From assembly GCA_900548385.1 (NCBI GenBank), contig URKJ01000005.1:62001-126000 (forward strand): a stretch of 64,000 bases of DNA. The letters are read 5' to 3'. This document shows positions 1-8,376 of this stretch, piece after piece. The notes under the pieces were generated by a model that had not been told where the DNA came from, made no database searches, and saw only the letters and a program-made list of their open reading frames with translations. The position numbers were made by a program, and so were the translations under genes. How positions within the stretch are numbered: position 1 is the stretch's first letter; the number at the start of each line of letters is the position of its first letter. The stretch is from an uncultured bacterium. Its GTDB lineage: Bacteria; Verrucomicrobiota; Lentisphaeria; Victivallales; UBA1829.

Positions 1-752
1 ACATCCATGTTTTTGCCGAGCGCAGTCATGACTTCACAATTATTTCCGTTGGTTTTTACAACCGTAGCCGGGGTTTTGGGGTAGTAAACGAGACATTTCC
101 CGCCGGGAGCTATCTCTGTCCGGAATTCTCCATCGTCGAAACGGCCGGAGACTTCTCCCGGCCAGGTGAGCGGATTCTCCACTTGAAGTTCGGAAACGAT
201 ATATCCTCCGGCAAGGATGAAAATAACTGTCAGGATTCCGATGCCGAGTACGATTTTTTTCCGCCGCTTCTGACTGCGGTTGAATTTCCGGAGATCGTCC
301 AGTTCCGCTGCGGAAGCATAACGCGTACAATCTCCATCCGCGGCTTTTTCTCCGGAAGAGCTCTCCTCGGTCAGTTCCTCCGTCGGATCTTCGGAATCCT
401 CTCCGGAAACGGTGGGAGCTTCTTCAATCTGGAACTCATCGGTTTCTAAAAGGAATGTCAGCTCCTTTCCGATACGGACATCGGCTCCCGGAACAAGCAG
501 AAAATCCTGTCCGCCCGATATTTCGCTGCCGTTGACCCAGGCGGATTCGTTTCCATGCACATGCAGTAAAACACCGGAATCCTGCTGCGGAATGAGAGAG
601 ATATGTTCCGCCGCAATATCTGTTCCGCCGGGACGAATGTCGGCATCCCGCATCCGCCCGATCAGAATTCCGGAATTTTTGACAGCGAAGGTCCGTCCGG
701 ACAGTTCTCCGGAAATAAATTTTATTTTATAACAGGAAGATGATTTGTTCAT
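1..752 (-). CDS. FHA-domain single-pass membrane protein (partial)
   Basis: About 250 codons are visible; the C-terminus runs off the left edge, so the gene is partial. Reading from the ATG at 752 gives an N-terminal forkhead-associated (FHA)-like fold (about residues 15-105, with GRM, the SxWVNG loop and an IGKELTF end), a long acidic Glu/Ser-rich linker (about 105-150), a basic patch SQKRRKK and one transmembrane segment (about 167-188), then an exported or periplasmic tail. A good ribosome site GAGGAG lies 7 bases before the start, and the gene begins 10 bases after tadC, so it belongs to the Tad operon. FHA domains bind phosphothreonine; a link between Ser/Thr phosphorylation and pilus assembly is inference. 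The function of the tail is unknown. Confidence 0.75.
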   Translation of the reverse strand, partial: MNKSSSCYKIKFISGELSGRTFAVKNSGILIGRMRDADIRPGGTDIAAEHISLIPQQDSGVLLHVHGNESAWVNGSEISGGQDFLLVPGADVRIGKELTFLLETDEFQIEEAPTVSGEDSEDPTEELTEESSSGEKAADGDCTRYASAAELDDLRKFNRSQKRRKKIVLGIGILTVIFILAGGYIVSELQVENPLTWPGEVSGRFDDGEFRTEIAPGGKCLVYYPKTPATVVKTNGNNCEVMTALGKNMD

Positions 753-762
753 GATTCACTCC

Positions 763-1659
763 TCAGAATAACGGCACGCCCGCTTCTTTCATTTTGAGAA
801 ATACCGGTGTCAGAATGACGATGAAAACAGCGGGAAGAATAAACAACGCCATCGGAAGAAGCATTAACGACGGAGCCCGCTGTGCTTTGCATTCCGCCAG
901 GGCAAAACGCGCCTTGCGCATCTCCTCCCCCTGAATTTCCATTGTTTCCGTCAACGGCGCTCCGAGTTCGGTTCCCAGCGCAACAGCGGCAACAAACGAC
1001 GTAAATTCCTTGATCTGAATCCGGTCCGCCATATTCTGCAGCGCAACGGTCCGGATTACACCAAGCTCCATTTCCCGGAGCATCTGGGAATATTCATCCG
1101 TCAGAGGACCGGGGATTCCTAATTTAACATAGAAACGGATCGCGGCGGAAAAATCGAGTCCACCCCGCATGGCGGAAGCAATCAGGTCTATCGAATAGGG
1201 GATCGCCCGCAGAATCATCATCTGCCGTTCCTGTGCGAGATTGCCGATGACAATACCCGGCAGGCTTCCGCCCGTCAAGGCGGCAATCAAACCGGCAACC
1301 GGGATGGAGATACGGTTTTCCTCCTCCACAAGCAGCGCCGTTGCGCTTCCGGCAACCAGAGCCAGAAATAAAAGCAGAAATACCTGTGTACAATAAACTC
1401 TGCCGACACTGAATTTCAGACCTGCAAAATGCAATTTTTTCTGAAGCATCAGGCTGTGAGCGGGAAAAAGTTTCCGGAAAAAGTTCCCCAGACCTGCGGT
1501 CTCCAGCAGTTCCGCGGCGAAGCCGGTCAAACGGAACACCGGCGGAATGTTTTCCTCTTTCCGGCTCTTTTTTTCTGTTTTATCCGCCAGAATACAGAAA
1601 AAAAGAGTCGGCAGAACAACCGCCATGAACGTCAATGCATAAATGATAATCTGTTTCAT
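763..1659 (-). CDS. tadC: Tad pilus inner-membrane platform protein TadC
   Basis: 298 aa member of the type II secretion F (GspF/TadC) family. It has an N-terminal membrane helix (about 5-22), a pair of helices near 95-145, the cytoplasmic helical T2SSF domain with RAIPYSIDLIASAMRGGLDF and the ELGAPLTETM stretch, and a C-terminal hydrophobic helix. It forms, with TadB, the inner-membrane platform on which the TadA ATPase drives Flp pilin assembly. An upstream in-frame start would overlap tadB; the chosen ATG at 1659 is 4 bases after the tadB stop and has AAGGTGTGAG in front. It lies between tadB and an FHA membrane protein in one operon. Confidence 0.88.
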   Translation of the reverse strand: MKQIIIYALTFMAVVLPTLFFCILADKTEKKSRKEENIPPVFRLTGFAAELLETAGLGNFFRKLFPAHSLMLQKKLHFAGLKFSVGRVYCTQVFLLLFLALVAGSATALLVEEENRISIPVAGLIAALTGGSLPGIVIGNLAQERQMMILRAIPYSIDLIASAMRGGLDFSAAIRFYVKLGIPGPLTDEYSQMLREMELGVIRTVALQNMADRIQIKEFTSFVAAVALGTELGAPLTETMEIQGEEMRKARFALAECKAQRAPSLMLLPMALFILPAVFIVILTPVFLKMKEAGVPLF

Positions 1660-1663
1660 CTGC

Positions 1664-2563
1664 TCACACCTTAATATCCACAATAGCCCGGATGACGAAA
1701 TAGCCGATTACTTCCAAGGTCAGCATGACTCCGATGGCACACCATCCGATCAGTGTCCGGATCATCGGCAGCATCAGGTCGTTATTAATAAAGAACAGCA
1801 GAATAAATGCAACCAGCGGCGCCAGAGACATTGCCAGAGCCTCAAAGCGTCCTTGCGCAGTCAGAGCCCGGAGCTTCTGATGAAATTCCGTCCGTCCGCG
1901 GATCATCCAGGTGATCTTTTCCAGTACTTCCGCCATGCTTCCTCCGGACTGACTTGTCAATCGGATTGAAACGATCAGCAACTGAAGATCTTCACAGGGG
2001 ATCCGGTTGTACATCCGCTGCAGCGCTTCGGACAACTCCAGTCCGAGACGGTATTCCCGGATGACAATCATCAACTCCTCTTTCAGAGGTTCTTCGCAGC
2101 GTCTGGAAAAAACTTCCAAAGCCTGCGGCAGCGCCTGTCCGGCACGCAATCCGCTGGTAAGACCAAGGGAAAGGTCCAGAATACTGTTTTCAAACTGTTC
2201 CGCCCGTTTGCGCGCTTTGCCGGAAAAATAAAGCCATGGAGCCGCCATTCCCGCTGCAAACAGGAGCGCTGCCGCAGGAATAATGATCAGCGGTTCATAG
2301 ACCTGACAGAAAATAAGAATCGAGATCAAAGCGCCGGAAAGCAGAATTCCTGCGGAAAGCTGTATCTGCTGAAGGGTTGTACGGTTGATGAAGTAGTAAA
2401 TATTGTTCGCAACCCCCTCCGAACGGTCTTCCTTGATTTTCCGGTCCGCGTGTTCCAGACTGAACGATTGTATCAGTGTGATGAGAATGTAGATCAGCAT
2501 CGCAACAGCGGCAAGCACCAGCAGATAAACACCATAGCGCTGTAAAACCGATAGTGAATTCAT
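1664..2563 (-). CDS. tadB: Tad pilus inner-membrane platform protein TadB
   Basis: 299 aa, the usual TadB size. It has an N-terminal helix (about 14-32), two helices around 75-115, a cytoplasmic T2SSF domain with LDLSLGLTSGLRAGQALPQAL and LVSIRLTSQSGGSMAEVLE, both typical of this family, and two C-terminal helices. It partners TadC in the pilus platform. The start has a strong AAGGAG site, and the gene follows the tadA ATPase by 14 bases. Assignment as TadB rather than TadC rests on gene order and the SQSGGSMAEVL motif. Confidence 0.9.
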   Translation of the reverse strand: MNSLSVLQRYGVYLLVLAAVAMLIYILITLIQSFSLEHADRKIKEDRSEGVANNIYYFINRTTLQQIQLSAGILLSGALISILIFCQVYEPLIIIPAAALLFAAGMAAPWLYFSGKARKRAEQFENSILDLSLGLTSGLRAGQALPQALEVFSRRCEEPLKEELMIVIREYRLGLELSEALQRMYNRIPCEDLQLLIVSIRLTSQSGGSMAEVLEKITWMIRGRTEFHQKLRALTAQGRFEALAMSLAPLVAFILLFFINNDLMLPMIRTLIGWCAIGVMLTLEVIGYFVIRAIVDIKV

Positions 2564-2577
2564 TCCGGGGCTCCTTC

Positions 2578-4284
2578 CTATCCTTCCGGCACAAAAACCG
2601 ACATATCCAGCTCAAGATCCCCGGACTGACGCAGTTCGTCAATAAACCTCGGAATATTTCCCGTTGCCGTATGATGACCGATTACACGGAATTTCTCGTC
2701 AAATCCTTCCTGATCGAAAGAAAAAATATCCTGCAGAAGAATCGTACTTCCCTCACGGCCGGTCACTTCCGTTATCTTCACTATTTTTCTGGAGCCGTCG
2801 GCAAGACGGGTCTGCTGCACGATCAAATGAATCGCGGATGCAATCTGTTCACGGATTGCCGAAGACGGCAATTCAAAACCGGCCATCATGACCATGTTTT
2901 CCAGACGGGACAATGCATCGCGGGGGTTGTTCGCATGACAGGTCGTCATGGAGCCGTCATGTCCGGTATTCATTGCCTGCAGCATGTCCAAAGCCTCCGC
3001 TCCCCGGCACTCTCCGACAATAATCCGGTCCGGACGCATTCGAAGCGTATTGATGACGAGATCACGGATTGTAATGCGTCCCTGACCTTCGACATTGGCG
3101 GGGCGCGCCTCCAGCCGGCAGAGATTTTCATGCGACAGCTTCAACTCGGCGGAATCTTCCACCGTAATAATACGCTCTTTTTCAGGAATGAACTGCGAAA
3201 GGATATTCAGGAGAGTCGTTTTTCCGGAACCCGTTCCCCCCGAAACCAGAATATTGCGTCGGGCGCGTACCGCTTCCCGCAGAAAAAGCGCCATTGGACG
3301 CGTCAGGCTTCCAAATTTGATCAGATCCTCATCCGTCAGTTTTTTCGACGGGAATTTACGGATCGTAACCAGAGAACCGTCAAGCGCCAACGGAGGAATC
3401 ACAGCGTTTACACGAGAACCATCTTCCAGACGGGCATCCACCATGGGAGAGGCGGCGTCAATATGGCGTCCCAGCGGTTCTACGATGCGTTGGATAATGG
3501 CTTGTAAATGGCTTTCACTGTTAAATCTGGCGACCGTACGGTACAGCAGCCCCCTGCTTTCCACAAAAATGTTATCCGGACCGTTGATCATGATTTCCGA
3601 AATGGTCGTATCGCGCAACAGCGGAGAGAGCGGACCCAGCCCGATCAGATCATCCAGCAGAATCTGCTGAAACTGATCCAGCTTGACTGTGAACGGTATT
3701 TCATGCCGGATTTCCCGGAGTATCTGATCAACCGCACTCTCAACTTTCGGACGCATTTCACTGTTCGTCATCTCCCTTGAGGAGAAGTTGCCGATATTCA
3801 GGATTTCCAGCACACGATTCTGCACCCGTTTCGCCAACTGGATCATCGTTTCGCTGTAAAGGTCAACCAGATTCGTCTGGGCGGAATAAAGAGGGAGTTT
3901 ATGGCTGCGGCTTTCTTTCCGCTCCGGCGGGAGATTTGCCGGAGACGGGTTTTCCGGGGGTTTTTCCGCCGTTTCCGTTATTTCCGCATTTTCCAGAACC
4001 AGAGTCGTCTCTCCGATCTGAATACTGTCATTGACAGAAAGTCTTGTCCGTCCGGAAATGCTTTCTCCGTTTACGCGGGTCCCTGTACGGCTGGACAAGT
4101 CGTCAAGGAATATTCCGTCCCCGTTGATGCTGATTTCTGCGTGACGGCGGGAAATCTTTTTGTCCGCGAGATAAAGATCCGCCGATTCGGAACGTCCTAT
4201 CATTACCGAATTTTTTCCAGCCAGAGATATTGTTTTGCATTCTCCGTCCGCAGTTGTTATTTTCAGCAGCATCGTTTTTACCAT
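2578..4284 (-). CDS. tadA: FHA-fused Tad/CpaF secretion ATPase
   Basis: 568 aa, about 100 residues longer than typical CpaF/TadA because an FHA domain is fused at the N-terminus (residues about 25-95, with GRS at 30-32, SRRH at 45-48 and NG at 72-73). A linker rich in Pro and Glu leads to the ATPase: the N-terminal subdomain with GLGPLSPLL, Walker A GGTGSGKTT at 349-357, an Asp box ITVEDSAEL, the Walker B region RPDRIIVGECRG and the His box GHDGSMTTCHAN. The enzyme powers Flp pilus assembly from the cytoplasm. The start overlaps the secretin stop by 7 bases; the ATG at 4272 is an alternative. The phosphopeptide-binding residues of the FHA domain look intact, so phospho-dependent control is plausible (inference). 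Confidence 0.92.
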   Translation of the reverse strand: MVKTMLLKITTADGECKTISLAGKNSVMIGRSESADLYLADKKISRRHAEISINGDGIFLDDLSSRTGTRVNGESISGRTRLSVNDSIQIGETTLVLENAEITETAEKPPENPSPANLPPERKESRSHKLPLYSAQTNLVDLYSETMIQLAKRVQNRVLEILNIGNFSSREMTNSEMRPKVESAVDQILREIRHEIPFTVKLDQFQQILLDDLIGLGPLSPLLRDTTISEIMINGPDNIFVESRGLLYRTVARFNSESHLQAIIQRIVEPLGRHIDAASPMVDARLEDGSRVNAVIPPLALDGSLVTIRKFPSKKLTDEDLIKFGSLTRPMALFLREAVRARRNILVSGGTGSGKTTLLNILSQFIPEKERIITVEDSAELKLSHENLCRLEARPANVEGQGRITIRDLVINTLRMRPDRIIVGECRGAEALDMLQAMNTGHDGSMTTCHANNPRDALSRLENMVMMAGFELPSSAIREQIASAIHLIVQQTRLADGSRKIVKITEVTGREGSTILLQDIFSFDQEGFDEKFRVIGHHTATGNIPRFIDELRQSGDLELDMSVFVPEG

Positions 4285-5861
4285 GTGAACATTTTCTGGA
4301 ACCAGTTCAGTGTCTCCTGGCGATGTATCTTTTCACTTTTTTCATTGACGGACTTGGAAACGGCATTTTCCACATTTGCCGTCTCTCCGGAAGGAACGGC
4401 TGTCATCTGCACTCTCCGGTTTGCAATCTGAGGACATACCAGAATCAGCTGCTGCAATTCTTCGCCCAGATCTTCCCGGGACGACAGGAACCAGTTGACG
4501 ACCGGTACATGACGCAGGAAAGCATAACCGCCGGGACCGCTGCTGGAATACGTCGATTCCTTTTGTCCCGCTATGACAGCCGTTTTGTTTAGCGGACACA
4601 CAATTTCGGTCTTTGTTTTTGTTGAACGTTGAAAGTAGTCTTCTTCCTGCCGGACGGGAGCAAGACTTTTTTCCAGATCAAGTTCCAGCAGAACTTCATC
4701 CGCCCGCACCAGTCCTCCTTTGACCTTCAGCTTCAATCCGAATTCGATCGGTTTCAGTTCCGCGACATCCTGTCCGTAGACTTTGACATTCAATGTTCCA
4801 CCGTTTTCATAAGTCGCAAAATTTTTTCCGTTGCTGGTCAGGGTTACATGTCCCGCATCACGGAAATCGGAAATGCCGTTATTGCCGAAAAAGACCAGTG
4901 AACCTTTCAAATCCGTATTGAAGTAGGAATAGAGCCCGTTTCCCCGGGAGGCGTTTGCGACGCTGTCAGGAGCCCCGCCCGCCAGAGCCCGGAACCAGGC
5001 GATCAGATTCCAGGAGAGGACGGTACCGTCTGCGGATGAGTTGCCCAGACGCTCCAGCTGAGTTCTTGTCACTCCCACAAACACAATGCCGACATCAAGC
5101 TGGGTATCCGCAATATGCAGATCGGTTTCCGCCCGCATGGAATTTCCGTTCCATTCCGGAGCAAGCCACTTCCGGGAAGCGAGAATCCGCTTGACGGAAG
5201 CAATGTCGTCCTCGCACAGCAGATAACCGGAAACCGTCAGAAGACCATTTGCTACATGAAATTTGAGCTGATTCGGCATATCCGGAGAAATCGTATCCGC
5301 AACTTTGTAACCATTCGTTTCGAATGATTTTTTTAATTCCGCAAAGAGATTTGGACCGGGCCGGAAAGTCACATAATTACGGCAGCGATCCTCATAGCGT
5401 TTTATGACCCGCCGGAAATACTCCCAGTGTCCGATCCGGGTAATTTCGCCGCGGAGAGACAGCGTATTGTCTGAGAGTTCGATTCCGACCTCCGGAATAT
5501 CCCCCAGTTCCCGGCTCAATTCCCGATAGACCGGCATGATGGAACTGAAGACATCCACCCGGAATTCTTTGCTTATTCCCTGAGCGGAAACTGTCACGAC
5601 GGCAGTACCGGCGGAAACTCCCTCTATTTCAAAAGTACGCCCGGAAACATTTCTGACTCTGGCATTAACCGTATTGGATTTATAATGCTCAACCGAAAAC
5701 GGCACTTCAAATTTCCTGGATTCTCCCGTAGAAATGGAGACGCTTTCCGGCGGAAGTGCAACGACAGTTTCTCTCAATATGGAAGACACCGTTTTTCCGG
5801 GCTCGGCTCCATAAGCGGAAACGGTGATGCAGGTAAGAAAAAACAGAAAAAAACGCATCAT
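4278..5861 (-). CDS. rcpA: Tad pilus outer-membrane secretin RcpA/CpaC
   Basis: 527 aa. A signal peptide (hydrophobic residues 3-18, then AYGAEPG) is followed by the pilus-formation N-terminal domain (about 40-110, SGESRKFEVPFSVEHYKS), a BON-like repeat region and the C-terminal secretin domain (about 250-480) with the family hallmarks VPVVNWFLSSRE and LQQLILVCPQI. Secretins form the outer-membrane channel for the pilus. The gene sits between cpaB and tadA, as in most tad loci, 9 bases after cpaB. The C-terminal tail (about 490-527) is polar and may carry a contact to other Tad parts. Confidence 0.9.
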   Translation of the reverse strand: MMRFFLFFLTCITVSAYGAEPGKTVSSILRETVVALPPESVSISTGESRKFEVPFSVEHYKSNTVNARVRNVSGRTFEIEGVSAGTAVVTVSAQGISKEFRVDVFSSIMPVYRELSRELGDIPEVGIELSDNTLSLRGEITRIGHWEYFRRVIKRYEDRCRNYVTFRPGPNLFAELKKSFETNGYKVADTISPDMPNQLKFHVANGLLTVSGYLLCEDDIASVKRILASRKWLAPEWNGNSMRAETDLHIADTQLDVGIVFVGVTRTQLERLGNSSADGTVLSWNLIAWFRALAGGAPDSVANASRGNGLYSYFNTDLKGSLVFFGNNGISDFRDAGHVTLTSNGKNFATYENGGTLNVKVYGQDVAELKPIEFGLKLKVKGGLVRADEVLLELDLEKSLAPVRQEEDYFQRSTKTKTEIVCPLNKTAVIAGQKESTYSSSGPGGYAFLRHVPVVNWFLSSREDLGEELQQLILVCPQIANRRVQMTAVPSGETANVENAVSKSVNEKSEKIHRQETLNWFQKMFTW

Positions 5862-5870
5862 AATGCAACC

Positions 5871-6671
5871 TCACCGATGGTTTTTGTTCGGAATTTCCGG
5901 CAGTTCCGCCGGTGTGAGTCCCTGCCGGAGTTTGGTAAATGTGCTGGCATTAATCACTCCGCCGTCTTTCCGATTCAGTGCGGCGGAATCGTTCCGTTTG
6001 CGCAGGACGGGGTAAAGTTCAGATTCCCGCTGTGCGGCGATCAGAAGCATCGCCTGCTGAGGAGGCAGAGAAACGAAAATCGTACCGCTGGAACTTCCGC
6101 TTTCCCTGAACGAGCCGCGTTCATTGGCGATCCCGATTACCCGCACACATGGCAAAAGGACGGAGGTCTCTCTCGACTCGGTCATCTTAACTCCGGAACC
6201 GTCGCTTGCCGTCATATTCTCGTTGACAACAACATGGGGGGAAACATAAGTAGAAATAATGGCAATTTCGTCGTCCGGCATCAGCATCCTTACAAGGGCA
6301 GGATCTGAAAATGTTACCGGGAGAGTCCATTCCCCCGGACGTGCACAGTCGCTGAGCGTTGTCTGAATCCGGATATCCGTCATCAGAATATAGTCGTCCT
6401 GAGAAACTGCATGAGGCAGTTCCTGACCGTATGCCAGCCCCACATTTTCCCAGAGCAGAGCATTTTTGGGAACAGCGGACTGTGGAATGTCCTTATAGGT
6501 AAGTGCTCCCTGGGACAGTTCATCATGAGCCTCCAGATCCCGTGCGGCCACAACGACAGAGATCTTATTTTCCGTATCTGCCTTTTCTTTTTCAAAAAGA
6601 AGTTTGCTGACGATATAGACTGCGGCCAACCCTAGGATAACCGATACGACGAGTGGAATAATATTTTTCAT
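5871..6671 (-). CDS. cpaB: Tad pilus assembly protein CpaB/RcpC
   Basis: 266 aa from the chosen start. It has one N-terminal membrane anchor (residues about 4-22, IIPLVVSVILGLAAVYIVS) and a SAF domain (about 40-105, VVVAARDLEAHDELSQGALTY) followed by a periplasmic RcpC region. CpaB is thought to link secretin and cell wall in Flp pilus systems. The open frame extends upstream to 6752, but the ATG at 6671 gives the classic CpaB N-terminus and has GGGAG at the right distance. It is the first gene of the operon running left to the window edge; the Flp pilin, prepilin peptidase and TadD/G-type genes are not in view. Confidence 0.88.
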   Translation of the reverse strand: MKNIIPLVVSVILGLAAVYIVSKLLFEKEKADTENKISVVVAARDLEAHDELSQGALTYKDIPQSAVPKNALLWENVGLAYGQELPHAVSQDDYILMTDIRIQTTLSDCARPGEWTLPVTFSDPALVRMLMPDDEIAIISTYVSPHVVVNENMTASDGSGVKMTESRETSVLLPCVRVIGIANERGSFRESGSSSGTIFVSLPPQQAMLLIAAQRESELYPVLRKRNDSAALNRKDGGVINASTFTKLRQGLTPAELPEIPNKNHR

Positions 6672-6724
6672 TCCATTTGCTCCCGGAATCAATTTATTTG
6701 CTGTCTGACTGAGCGGAATGAAAT

Positions 6725-6752
6725 AATCTATCACTGATAAAGAAAATTTCAA
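6725..6752 (-). promoter_or_regulatory. Candidate sigma-70-type promoter for the tad operon
   Basis: On the minus strand TTGAAA (6752-6747) and TAGATT (6730-6725) are separated by 16 bases. The boxes sit about 55 bases before the cpaB start. Reading by eye only. Confidence 0.4.
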
Positions 6753-6944
6753 GAGGTAATTTCACAAGTTTTTATCAATATGGAAAAGACGAAAATAGTT
6801 AAGCCTTGCAGCTCATGATCTTATCACTGTCAGATATGGATCAATAAATTCGCGTTCCGGCAATCGGCAGGCATTTCCCGCGGTGAATCCGGTTTTCATC
6901 GCGGCAATGCAGACCGGAAAGCAGAGTATTTTCATTTTTTACTC

Positions 6945-6973
6945 TTGATTTTTTTGTGATCCGCATGTATTGT
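6945..6973 (+). promoter_or_regulatory. Candidate promoter for the MFS transporter gene
   Basis: TTGATT (6945-6950), 17 bases, TATTGT (6968-6973). The expected transcription start near 6980 supports translation from 6998 or 7010 rather than from the upstream in-frame ATG at 6956, which would lie in the promoter. Confidence 0.55.
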
Positions 6974-6997
6974 AGACGTTTATTTCAAGATTCAGCA

Positions 6998-8239
6998 ATG
7001 GAAAACAGTATGAACAGCAGACATTTTGCGGAGTATTTCAAACCGGGCGGGGGAGCGCGGCAGTTTTTCAGCAGTATTTTGATCTGGGGAATCGGGTTCG
7101 GCTGCTTTCAGGCTGTGATGAACAATTACCTGGTGGATGTTGTGGGAATGACGCCGTTTCAGCGGGGAACGCTGGAATTTTTCCGGGAGATGCCGGGGCT
7201 TCTGCTGGTTTTCATTATTGCGCTGATGCACCGCTGTTCCGAATGGCGGATCATGAAGATCGGGACTCTGGTTTCTCTGGCAGGCATTATCGGGTTGCTG
7301 TTTACCACCGCGCCGGGCCTGGCGCCGGTGACGCTGCTGATTGTTCTGTGGTCGACCGGCGAACATATCATGCTTCCGGTCCGCAGTACACTTGCGATGA
7401 ACATTGCCAAAGAGGGTAAGGCGGGGCGCTCTCTCGGATTTGTGACCGGGGCGACGAATGCCGGAAACGTGATCGGGAGCGTGATGGTTGCCGCGATCTT
7501 TTACATCGGTATGAATTTGTTTCATGCGTCCTCCGGTGTGCGGCTTTACAATGTGGTCTGGGGTGTGATTGCGGTTCTGCTGATCGCGAGTTTCATCTGC
7601 ATTGCCCGCTTCCGTTCCGGAGAAGGGCTCACGAAGCGTCCGCGTCTTTATTTCAACGGGAAGTACGGCAAATTCTATGCGCTGGAACTGTTCTACGGCG
7701 CCCGGAAGCAGATTTTTCTCACATTCGCGCCGTATGTGCTGATCAGGGTTTACGGTATGGACACCACGATGATGGCGGTGCTGATGGGGGCTTGTGCGCT
7801 GATCAATATTTTCTGTGCGCCGCTGATCGGCAGGCTGACCGATTATCTCGGCTATAAGAATATCATGATCTACGACACGGTGATTCTGTTTTTTGTCTGC
7901 CTGATGTACGGATATGCGGACCGTCTGTTTGCGGCGGACGTCGCATACATTGCGGTCTGTATCAACTTTCTTCTGGATGCGGTGATCAGCACAACGTCGA
8001 TGGCGACGAGCATGTATGTCCGGGAGATTTCCGATTCGGCGGAAGAGACAACGGCGTCGTTGACAACCGGTATTTCGATCAATCATCTGATCAGCATTTT
8101 TGCCGCACTTGCGGGCGGACTGATCTGGGAAAAATTCGGGTTCGGCGTTCTGTTTTCGTTTGCGGCGGTGATGGCGCTCTGCAACAGCGCGTTCGCCATG
8201 ACGATTCCCCGTCCGGGGACCTGCCGCGCGCGGGGCTGA
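6998..8239 (+). CDS. Major facilitator superfamily transporter
   Basis: About 413 aa, with around eleven to twelve hydrophobic segments arranged as two halves joined by a cytoplasmic loop near residue 205-225 (RFRSGEGLTKRPRLYFNGKY). The MFS-type pattern appears in each half, for example APLIGRLTDYLGYKN before a helix. The substrate cannot be told from sequence; neighbouring genes do not define one. The start at 6998 is preferred because it falls downstream of the promoter boxes; ATG 7010 is an alternative. Its C-terminal tail is short and basic. It is not obviously in an operon with the next gene, from which it is separated by 137 bases. Confidence 0.8.
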   Translation: MENSMNSRHFAEYFKPGGGARQFFSSILIWGIGFGCFQAVMNNYLVDVVGMTPFQRGTLEFFREMPGLLLVFIIALMHRCSEWRIMKIGTLVSLAGIIGLLFTTAPGLAPVTLLIVLWSTGEHIMLPVRSTLAMNIAKEGKAGRSLGFVTGATNAGNVIGSVMVAAIFYIGMNLFHASSGVRLYNVVWGVIAVLLIASFICIARFRSGEGLTKRPRLYFNGKYGKFYALELFYGARKQIFLTFAPYVLIRVYGMDTTMMAVLMGACALINIFCAPLIGRLTDYLGYKNIMIYDTVILFFVCLMYGYADRLFAADVAYIAVCINFLLDAVISTTSMATSMYVREISDSAEETTASLTTGISINHLISIFAALAGGLIWEKFGFGVLFSFAAVMALCNSAFAMTIPRPGTCRARG

Positions 8240-8257
8240 TATTTTTTCCGGGAATTC

Positions 8258-8286
8258 TTGCAAAAGAGGGATTCCCGCTGTAATGT
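8258..8286 (+). promoter_or_regulatory. Candidate promoter for the membrane protein at 8377
   Basis: TTGCAA (8258-8263), 17 bases, TAATGT (8281-8286). The -10 box is weak. A 7-base inverted repeat (CGGGAAT / ATTCCCG) overlaps the region. Confidence 0.35.
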
Positions 8287-8376
8287 ATCGGAAAGTGTTT
8301 TTTACTGGAATTCCGGACTGCGGGATGAGAACCCGGAGGTTTTTGCCCGGAAAAATTTACAGAGCGAGGGTTTATC

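Larger units (their letters stand above)
6672..6997. other. Divergent intergenic region between the tad operon and the MFS gene
   Basis: This 326-base stretch, the longest gene-free gap in the window, separates two divergent units. It holds one candidate promoter per direction (6725-6752 minus; 6945-6973 plus). The left part (about 6755-6850) is AT-rich. I see no convincing ORF, RNA gene or clear inverted-repeat operator in it. Confidence 0.6.

Noticed and set aside
6992..8263. 423-codon open frame on the minus strand
   Set aside because: It is antisense to the MFS gene; its product is a charge-rich, motif-free sequence.
8251..8277. Inverted repeat as terminator of the MFS gene
   Set aside because: The loop is about 13-15 bases and no T-run follows on the plus strand.
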